Source of the DNA: DATFAS01 sp035254305
Lineage (GTDB): Bacteria; Bacillota; Bacilli; Aneurinibacillales; RAOX-1
Direction of reading: 5' to 3'
DNA length: 39,029 nucleotides
NCBI GenBank assembly: GCA_035254305.1
Contig: DATFAS010000189.1
Coordinates: forward strand, 1-39,029
Part shown: positions 30,480 to 37,106 of the stretch, one piece after another
How positions within the stretch are numbered: position 1 is the first letter of the stretch
Layout of the letters: the number at the start of each line of letters is the position of its first letter
Made by a program: the position numbers and the translations under genes
Notes under the pieces: generated by a model
The model's input: the letters and a program-made list of their open reading frames with translations, nothing else
What the model was told of the DNA's origin: nothing
Database searches by the model: none

Positions 30480-30530
30480 AAGGTAAAAATTATTTACCTT
30501 TGGGATCTAAAAAGGTAAAAATAATTTACC
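30480..30530. repeat. Two palindromic sites downstream of the RepL-like gene
   Basis: AAGGTAAA-AATTA-TTTACCTT (30480-30500) and AAGGTAAA-AATAA-TTTACC (30512-30530) are nearly identical and start 32 bp apart, three helical turns. They begin 12 bases after the RepL-like stop codon. Such phasing suggests cooperative protein binding. Confidence 0.65.
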
Positions 30531-30849
30531 CCTATAAAATCAGGTTGAATCCAGTCATACCAACGTCTTTAAGATTTCAAAGTCTGCGGTTCTTATTATA
30601 TATATCTTTATATGTTTGGCAGCGAACTTGGAGTTAAGATCTAACCTTAATTCGAAGTTTATTTTATTTCAAAAAAAGCCAAGCGGTTGTAGTCGTCATT
30701 AAAGACCCCGACTTGAACGCAGGTCGTCAGACCGAGGGAAAGGAGTGGGTGGGGCAACCGAAGGGCGGCAGGGTTTGAAGGTTTTAAAGAAGTTTGTACT
30801 TAGCTGGTTGGGTGGTAGTAAAGAATACACAAAAAGGAGATGAGGTGAA
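30531..30849. other. Gene-free stretch before the small terminase
   Basis: No ORF with a ribosome site is seen. The left half is AT-rich with TTATATATATC. The right half (30715-30775) is purine-rich on the plus strand with GGTCGTCAGACC. Location just before terS makes it a candidate for a packaging start or late promoter, but nothing decisive is visible. Confidence 0.4.
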
Positions 30850-31245
30850 ATGGCTAAAGTATTAAAGCCAGAACAACTAAAGGCGATTTTTTATTTGGCT
30901 CAACCGAATAAAGGCGGTAAAACAATGGAGCAAATTGCCAAAGAATGTGGAGTTACAGTTCAAACTATTTATAACTGGAAGAACAATGATGCTTTTGAAG
31001 CTGAACGTGTTAAGCAGATGCTTAGGAATGTTTTAGATGACGTTCCAGATGTACAAAAAGCTATGGTGAATGCTGCAATTAAAGAGGGAAATGCTGCTGC
31101 AGCAAAGCTCATCTTCCAACAAGCTGGTATGTTAACAGATAAAGTTGAAGTGGAAACAAAGACACAAAACCCATCTGATTTAGCTACTATCCAAGCTAAA
31201 ATAGATATGTATAAATCAAGATCAAATGGCGGTAGTGATGTTTAA
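30850..31245 (+). CDS. terS: Terminase small subunit
   Basis: The 131-residue protein has an N-terminal phBC6A51-type HTH (MEQIAKECGVTVQTIYNWKN, residues about 26-45) that recognises phage DNA, then an oligomerisation helix region (KAMVNAAIKEGNAAAAKLIF) and a C-terminal tail that would contact the large subunit. AGGAGATGAGG precedes the start. A 745-base gap of unusual content separates it from terL, which is normally adjacent. Confidence 0.85.
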   Translation: MAKVLKPEQLKAIFYLAQPNKGGKTMEQIAKECGVTVQTIYNWKNNDAFEAERVKQMLRNVLDDVPDVQKAMVNAAIKEGNAAAAKLIFQQAGMLTDKVEVETKTQNPSDLATIQAKIDMYKSRSNGGSDV

Positions 31246-31456
31246 ATTAAAACGTCGTGAAATTTAGGTATTAGATGAAGAAACTGAATTAATTGATTTG
31301 AGGAAATTTGAGTGTTGGTTGAATTCGCCTGCAACACCTTGTTTATGTGTGACCACCTAGGAATTTTTCACGATACAAGGCTGGATCAACACTGGGTATG
31401 AAACCCTTCCTAAACCTTTTATACATGATTCTATACATAACATGAACATAATATGA
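31238..31456 (+). pseudogene. ORF interrupted by two TAG codons after terS
   Basis: ATG 31238 overlaps the terS stop and encodes MFKLKRREI, then TAG (31265), then VLDEETELIDLRKFECWLNS and onward to a second TAG (31358), then EFFTIQGWINTGYETLPKPF and a TGA at 31454-31456. The three segments read as one plausible protein. Other genes here end in TAG, so TAG is not reassigned. This is most likely a decayed gene, but suppression cannot be excluded. Confidence 0.45.
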
Positions 31457-31536
31457 TCAAGCAAAAGCCTTGATATTACTGGTGTATAAAACATGAATAA
31501 TTGGTGTGCAATTATATAACAATAACGATTGCCTTC

Positions 31537-31566
31537 AAGCCTTGGTATATAAGGCTTTTTATTATG
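31537..31566 (+). terminator. Terminator between terS and terL
   Basis: AAGCCTT (31537-31543) pairs with AAGGCTT (31551-31557) around GGTATAT, followed by TTTATTATT. It implies that terL and the head genes need their own promoter downstream. Confidence 0.7.
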
Positions 31567-31797
31567 GTCAAATAAGAGTTAATTTCGCATTGTTTATATT
31601 TTACGAAATAAAGTTGGTATACAATTGCATATCATATTCATTGGTATTACTGCTATATTTCGACAAGTACCTACACGGTTTGACAACGAATGCAAAATTC
31701 ACAGAGAGGGGGGTGGGGTTCACTGGATTCTGACCCCTCCAAAATCCGCGCTATAAAATTTTATTTTGGACTTTATCACAATAAAGTGAGTGAGATT
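31567..31797. other. Gene-free stretch with G-rich element
   Basis: No gene is seen. Around 31706-31746 lies AGGGGGGTGGGG, then GGGGT (31715-31719) pairs with ACCCC (31733-31737), followed by CCGCGC. A TTGACA at 31680 has no matching -10. The G-run, hairpin and CCGCGC resemble cos regions of some HK97-type phages, but no cos cut can be shown. Confidence 0.35.
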
Positions 31798-31962
31798 ATG
31801 AGTAAAAGATACCACAAGAAATGTTTAGAACGAGCAAAACGGAACAGGGAATTAAAGTATAGAAAATTCACCTGGAATGGTAAATTCGACATATCTATTG
31901 GTGGAATTAAGATTTGCGAACCAATAGATTCGATTGAATTTAAAATAAAAGTGAACTGTTGA
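31798..31962 (+). CDS. 54-residue basic protein
   Basis: ATG 31798 follows GAGTGAG. The protein begins MSKRYHKKCLERAKRNRELK and ends with SIEFKIKVNC. The N-terminus is very basic and may bind nucleic acid. Longer upstream starts lack a ribosome site. Unknown function. Confidence 0.5.
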   Translation: MSKRYHKKCLERAKRNRELKYRKFTWNGKFDISIGGIKICEPIDSIEFKIKVNC

Positions 31963-32020
31963 CTTTACACCCCTAAAAAATTTCGTAGCACAAAAATAAT
32001 TTTTGGAAGGAGGGATAATC

Positions 32021-33844
32021 TTGGCATGGATTAATGGTACTTGGCTTAAAAGAACTGAAAGGGAAACAATCATTCAAAACCTCCAAGAATTAATCGATAC
32101 CATGATTGCCCAACCTTCCCTGAGTGAAGATGAGTTACTGGAACTGGATGGCTATCTTACCGAAATAGAACGTCTAAATCGGATACACCGAGGGGAAGTT
32201 GATCTGCTTTATTTTGCTCATGAGTATTTCGGGGATATATATAATCCTGATAATGATGGTAACTGGATCCCTTCAGCCATTGAAGATGCTCCCGAGTTCC
32301 ATCATGATCTTTGCAACATTATTAACGTCATCTCTAACGAAAAGCTTAATGAGAAAATCGCTTGGGCAGCTCCTCGGGGTCATGCGAAATCGTCCTATTT
32401 ATCTAAAGTGCTTCCTATCCATGAAGTGGTTTATCGTAAACGTAGATACATTATGATCGTATCCGAAACGCCTGACGTATCCTCAGCCAATATTGACTGG
32501 ATATCAATTCAGTTGAAGAGCAACGAAAAGTTACGAAATGATTTCGGACCGTTGCTCTCTCCTAAAAAGCAAATGAACCCGAAAGATAATTCATCTGAGT
32601 TTATTGCTTGGGAACCGATAGGTGAAGACGGACAGAAGCTGTTAACCAAAGTGGAAGCTGCATCAACAGGTCAAGCGCTTCGTGGTCGTAACTGGAATGC
32701 GGTGCGTCCCGACTTAGTGATCTGTGACGACCTGGAAGGGAAGAAAAACACCAATACACCGGAACTCCGAAAAGAGCTAAAGGACTGGTTCACTCAAGTT
32801 TTAATGCCGATTGGGGACCCAGCGGGAAAGAAAACAGCCTATGTCTACATGGGAACCATGGTCTGCTTTGATTCCTTATTGCAGTATGTCATGCGAACCC
32901 GTTCGGACTTTAAAAGCAGGTTATTTCAAGCCATTAAGAAGTTCCCAGATCGAATGGATTTGTGGGAAGAGTGTCGGTTGATTTATCAAGATAAAGAGAA
33001 CAGGAATTGTGCGGAGGATGCTAGGGCGTTTTACGAGGAACGTAGAGAAGAAATGGATGCAGGGGTGGTAGTGCTATGGCCTACCGTAAAATCCATATGG
33101 GATCTCATGACATGGAAATGGGATAACGGATCTAAAGCATTTAATACGGAAATGCAGAATGACCCCATAGACGAAGAAACCCAAGTGTTCGTTCCGGAAC
33201 GCTTTTTTTATTGGTCAGATGCTGATCCAGATCGTCAATTCCCTCATGAAGATTATGAGATTTACTTTGGAATCGACTTCGCCATGGGGAAGAAACGAGG
33301 GGACTTTTCAGCAATTGTGGTTATAGCCAAGTGTAAGAAAACAGGCATTGTGTATATCATTGATACTTTTATCGAACGGGTTCATCCTGATAAATTCCTA
33401 GAAGTTATTGTAGATAAAGTGATTCAATGGCAGCCTGATGGAATAGCTGCAGAGGCTCAAATGGCTCAGGAGTTCTTCGTCCATAAATTGAAACAAGCGC
33501 TAGAAGCCAGAGGATACCCGGCATCTACCCGAGTCCATGAAGTGCACCAAAGGGCAAGGAAGGAAATCCGCATTGAGTCTATGCTTCCAGAGATTGAGAA
33601 AGGTGATATCAGATTCTCACGTCGTCACTATCAGCTTTTGGAAATGTTTGAACGTTATGGAGCTGGATACCATGACGATGGTCCGGATGCTTTGGAGATG
33701 GCTAAGTCATTATGTAAGGTTTCTCAGCAAGTTGGATTTTCTTTAGGTGTGGATTTGGATTCATTTTTTGATGATTATGGTGATAATGATTGGTTAAATG
33801 AACCCGGTGTGAACGGTACGTTTTCTAAACTATACGGTTATTGA
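32021..33844 (+). CDS. terL: Terminase large subunit (phBC6A51-like)
   Basis: The 607-residue motor protein packages DNA into the prohead. It has a Walker A-like APRGHAKSS near residue 120, Walker B DLVICDDLEG near 240, and a RNase H-fold nuclease domain with IDFAMGKKRGDFSAIVV (first catalytic Asp) near 420 and a C-terminal DDGPDALEM. Sequence order matches the phBC6A51 terminase group. TTG 32021 is preceded by GGAGGG at six bases; an earlier TTG overlaps that site. It is separated from terS by a terminator and a broken ORF. Confidence 0.93.
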   Translation: MAWINGTWLKRTERETIIQNLQELIDTMIAQPSLSEDELLELDGYLTEIERLNRIHRGEVDLLYFAHEYFGDIYNPDNDGNWIPSAIEDAPEFHHDLCNIINVISNEKLNEKIAWAAPRGHAKSSYLSKVLPIHEVVYRKRRYIMIVSETPDVSSANIDWISIQLKSNEKLRNDFGPLLSPKKQMNPKDNSSEFIAWEPIGEDGQKLLTKVEAASTGQALRGRNWNAVRPDLVICDDLEGKKNTNTPELRKELKDWFTQVLMPIGDPAGKKTAYVYMGTMVCFDSLLQYVMRTRSDFKSRLFQAIKKFPDRMDLWEECRLIYQDKENRNCAEDARAFYEERREEMDAGVVVLWPTVKSIWDLMTWKWDNGSKAFNTEMQNDPIDEETQVFVPERFFYWSDADPDRQFPHEDYEIYFGIDFAMGKKRGDFSAIVVIAKCKKTGIVYIIDTFIERVHPDKFLEVIVDKVIQWQPDGIAAEAQMAQEFFVHKLKQALEARGYPASTRVHEVHQRARKEIRIESMLPEIEKGDIRFSRRHYQLLEMFERYGAGYHDDGPDALEMAKSLCKVSQQVGFSLGVDLDSFFDDYGDNDWLNEPGVNGTFSKLYGY

Positions 33845-33861
33845 GAAGGGAGGTGTAGAAA

Positions 33862-36090
33862 ATAGGCATTATTTCGGGTCTTACGAATCGAATTTTTGAT
33901 TTTTTCGGTCGAAAGCAAGAAACATTACTTGAACCTAAAGATGGTGGAATTCCCGCAGTATCCTATGCTGAATCACCGCCATATTGGATATACGATCAAT
34001 TCAAAGTTGCCACAGATCGGCTTACCATTATTCGAGATGTAAAAGAGTTGATTCGAAATGATATGCGTTTTCGAATCACGAATAAACGCTTGGCGGATGA
34101 TGCCACTCGTGGTGGGTTTAAGGTCATTGTAGCTGGATCTGATACAGATCGAGAGAGAAAGAAACGTCAAGGAAAAACGATCAAACGCCTTACTCCGGGA
34201 GCAAACACAGCCCAGGGAGTCATTAACGATTTCATGAAACGAACTAAAATAGCTACAAAAGTTAATGAATATGCTCGGGTGTTGCCGCGCGATGGGGATC
34301 TACTTCTCAATCCTATCGTAGACCTGGATGCAGGACTCATTTGGGACGTTCGAAGGGCACCTGCTACGACGATCAAACGGAACAGCGACGAATATGGTGA
34401 ATTTCCTGACATCCAACGAGCCTTTAGTCAAATTGATCCACGCACACAATATAATGCCTGGTTGGAGATTGGTCCGCCAAGTGTAAGCAGGCAAGACTTT
34501 GCTTTATTCCAGATGAATCATATTCGTTGGTTGGAAGAAGAGTCGGAAATGTACGGTACAAGTCATTATGCCGGTGCTCGCTTGTTCCACTTGATTCTCT
34601 CACGAATGGAAAAGGCTGCTGCTATTCGTAGGGAATATCGTAGTGTGCCAAAATATGCCCATGAATTTCCTGAAAGTACTCAGGAAGCTCAGATTTTAAA
34701 ATACGCGCGGGATATGCGCCTTGTAGATCAAAATGGGAATCCGACAAGGAACTCTCATTTGCTCAGTTCTTTCTTCGGTACCGCAAAGGTTAAGATTCTG
34801 GATGAAAATATCAGCCTAGACCAGATGGGGGATATTCGATACTTTGAAGACTTGCTATGGTTAAATCTTGGTGTTCCAAAAGCAATCTTAACATCAGGAC
34901 AGGACATGAACCGAGATGTTTTGAAAGTCCAGTATCCCCACTACCTTGAAACGCTGGATGACATTACGAACCTGTTGGAGTATGGGGATTCGGGGAAATT
35001 CAGTGGTATCCGGGATATCATTGATTTGCAATTGCTGCTTTCGGGTATCAACCCTGATTCTGTTTCCTATGATGTAGTTTGGGCGAACAAGACAAACGAA
35101 ACGCCGCTTGAACGTACAGATCGGGTGCAGAAGCTCCTGGGAGCAAATGGCGGCACGAAAATTATCCCGATTAAGAAGGCTGTCCAGATCGTTGCGGACG
35201 ATATTGACGTAGAGGATGTTGACCAACTCCTTTCAGACCTTGAGGAAGAGGAGCAGAAACGGCTAGAATTGGCTCAGAATGCATTTTTGCAAGGGATGAA
35301 TAAAAATCTACCCACTAACAAAAACAACGATCAGAACAGCACTCATGCTGTTACAGACGTATTGTTAGAAGACCGCCCGGGTTTTGAAGATTTGGAAGTA
35401 AAAGCGAAGGAAACCGTCCTTCGTTTTTTCTATTCCATCTTCCGAAAAATGAAAAGATATGAACCTATAACTGACTCAACAGCTATCCTGGATGACTTCT
35501 CATCAGATGATGTTCTTGAAGCATTAGATGAAGCCTGGGATGAAGAAGTTGGAAAATATCGGGTTGGAATTACGAAATGGATGACGGAAGCGGGCATGAT
35601 CGGGTCCGAACGTGCGGTTCAATTAATCCTCGATTTGGATGGAAAGGTGAAAAATCCGAATGCACCAGATACAGGTATTGCAATTAAACCAAAAATTGCA
35701 AAATCAGATATTCGTGATGATTTATTGGTAGCATCCGGTGAACGCGTTAAAGGTATTGAACAAACAACTCGAAATAAGATTCAGGATACTTTATCAAGTG
35801 GGTTTGAGGAAAACATAGGTTGGAAGCAGCTCATTAAACAATTAGAGCCGATTATCCTGGATGAAAATAGGGCAGAGATGATAGCTAAATCAGAATTATC
35901 ATGGGCATATAATCGATCGGCATTGCGCGTTTATCAGGATGCTAATTTTACAAAGGTAGAATGGTCTGCAGTGATTGATCAGAGAACGTGTTCTGTTTGC
36001 AAAAATCGAAATGGAAAGATGTATAAGATTGAAGATTGGCCGGGATTGGCACATCCTCGCTGTAGGTGCACGCCGCTGCCAGTTGAATAA
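33862..36090 (+). CDS. Portal protein fused to MuF-type head domain; ATA at the start position
   Basis: The frame is open from 33859 and gives a 742-residue protein. Residues 1-500 match a phage portal (DQFKVATDRLTIIRDVKELI, RWLEEESEMYGTSHYAGARL, GVPKAILTSGQDMNRD). The last 110 residues are a Mu gpF/SPP1 gp7-like minor head domain (AKSELSWAYNRSALRVYQDA, TCSVCKNRNGKM, HPRCRCTP). The ribosome site GGGAGG stands 8 bases before ATAGGCATTATT, where homologues would read ATGGGC. No ATG, GTG or TTG exists in frame before 34048, which would lose essential portal sequence. ATA is either a rare start or a mutation. Confidence 0.85.
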   Translation: MGIISGLTNRIFDFFGRKQETLLEPKDGGIPAVSYAESPPYWIYDQFKVATDRLTIIRDVKELIRNDMRFRITNKRLADDATRGGFKVIVAGSDTDRERKKRQGKTIKRLTPGANTAQGVINDFMKRTKIATKVNEYARVLPRDGDLLLNPIVDLDAGLIWDVRRAPATTIKRNSDEYGEFPDIQRAFSQIDPRTQYNAWLEIGPPSVSRQDFALFQMNHIRWLEEESEMYGTSHYAGARLFHLILSRMEKAAAIRREYRSVPKYAHEFPESTQEAQILKYARDMRLVDQNGNPTRNSHLLSSFFGTAKVKILDENISLDQMGDIRYFEDLLWLNLGVPKAILTSGQDMNRDVLKVQYPHYLETLDDITNLLEYGDSGKFSGIRDIIDLQLLLSGINPDSVSYDVVWANKTNETPLERTDRVQKLLGANGGTKIIPIKKAVQIVADDIDVEDVDQLLSDLEEEEQKRLELAQNAFLQGMNKNLPTNKNNDQNSTHAVTDVLLEDRPGFEDLEVKAKETVLRFFYSIFRKMKRYEPITDSTAILDDFSSDDVLEALDEAWDEEVGKYRVGITKWMTEAGMIGSERAVQLILDLDGKVKNPNAPDTGIAIKPKIAKSDIRDDLLVASGERVKGIEQTTRNKIQDTLSSGFEENIGWKQLIKQLEPIILDENRAEMIAKSELSWAYNRSALRVYQDANFTKVEWSAVIDQRTCSVCKNRNGKMYKIEDWPGLAHPRCRCTPLPVE

Positions 36091-36138
36091 AGGGGATATG
36101 AATAGCTCAATAGAATTAATATGGGGAGGTGAGTGAAT

Positions 36139-36798
36139 TTGGATACTTTACTTGGAACCATATTCTTAGTTTTACCTGGGATTATTGCTTTCTATATTTA
36201 TAAAATGATTGGTCCTACTTCTAGTAAAGCAATGACAGATTACGAGAGAACAATCTATGGTCTTATTTACAATATCCCTGGGATGTTACTGGCATGGGGG
36301 ATTTTATCCATTAACTCACATCAAAAATTAAAATTTGATGAGTTTAAGAACATAATATTCGTGATGCCTTGTATTATCTTTTATTTTGCTTTTGTATTAT
36401 GCACTGCCATATTTTGTGCATATTGGTGGCACGAAAAGGGACATGAATTTCTTCTTAAATGGGTGAATAAAGGTCGAGAGGTAAATCGTCCTCGTATAAT
36501 GTCAGTAACCCCATGGGAACAATTTGTTGGGAATGAAAAAGAAGGTTTGTTGAAAATTTATCCTATAGGTGAGGAAAATAAAGCTATCATAGGCATCTTC
36601 TCATTAAGTTGGATGCCAGGAGACACAGAGAAGGGGGTTCTTCTCTATGATACAGATTGGTTAACACAATACAACGATTGGTTAAAAACCCCCCAAAGAA
36701 CATACGTAGATACAGTTACTAAAACTGTTTATGAGTTTTATTTGTTATCTGATTATAATGAGGCTAGGGAGAGGGCGAAGAGTGAACCCCGATCTTAG
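36139..36798 (+). CDS. Membrane protein, DUF6338-like
   Basis: The protein has a first membrane helix near residues 3-22 (LLGTIFLVLPGIIAFYIYKM), a second near 45-60 (IPGMLLAWGIL) and a third near 75-98 (IIFVMPCIIFYFAFVLCTAI), then a soluble C-terminal domain (about 105-219). The LxLPGxxA opening and overall plan resemble DUF6338 proteins. TTG 36139 lies 9 bases from GGAGG; GTG 36133 is an alternative. A membrane protein between portal and capsid genes is out of place for morphogenesis and looks like a moron or exclusion gene (inference). Confidence 0.7.
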   Translation: MDTLLGTIFLVLPGIIAFYIYKMIGPTSSKAMTDYERTIYGLIYNIPGMLLAWGILSINSHQKLKFDEFKNIIFVMPCIIFYFAFVLCTAIFCAYWWHEKGHEFLLKWVNKGREVNRPRIMSVTPWEQFVGNEKEGLLKIYPIGEENKAIIGIFSLSWMPGDTEKGVLLYDTDWLTQYNDWLKTPQRTYVDTVTKTVYEFYLLSDYNEARERAKSEPRS

Positions 36799-36944
36799 TC
36801 TTTCTTTTTTGGTGGGGTTTCGTTCGCCCTGTCTTGAGAAATTTGAGCTCTAATTGTTTGAGTGTCTTTTCCATAAGATTTCTCAAAGTGGTCTAAAATA
36901 GGAACTTCTTTATTGTTGCTTTGTTGATTGTTATTATCTCCCAC
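36795..36944 (-). CDS. 49-residue hydrophilic protein on the opposite strand
   Basis: GTG 36944 follows GGAGGG at 5-6 bases on the minus strand. The protein reads MGDNNNQQSNNKEVPILDHF, then EKSYGKDTQTIRAQISQDRA and ends TPPKKKD. The 3' end overlaps the membrane-protein gene by four bases. A possible promoter, TTGTCG and TATCAA 17 bases apart, lies upstream at 36970-36998. The gene is inserted convergently in the late operon, suggesting a separately expressed lysogeny gene. Not recognised. Confidence 0.65.
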   Translation of the reverse strand: MGDNNNQQSNNKEVPILDHFEKSYGKDTQTIRAQISQDRANETPPKKKD

Positions 36945-37106
36945 ATAAATCCCTCCTTTCTGTCGATTGATAGGTCACACTTTCAGATTCGACAAGTGGA
37001 GGGATTTTCCTTTTGACAAGAATTTTTATCAAAATTGAAAGGGATGATGCCAGTTGATATAGGGGCCACATTTTTATTGTTTAATATACATGAAAGGAGT
37101 TTGGAA

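Noticed and set aside
31238..31456. TAG reassigned to an amino acid in this phage
   Set aside because: Several well-supported genes in the window (for example at 14134, 17716, 20764) end at TAG, and long genes contain no in-frame TAG.
36985..37000. Shared 13-mer (CCACTTGTCGAAT) upstream of both isolated minus-strand genes as a common promoter motif
   Set aside because: The match at about 17186-17198 and here has different distances to the start codons, and a 13-base match between two places in 39 kb is expected by chance.
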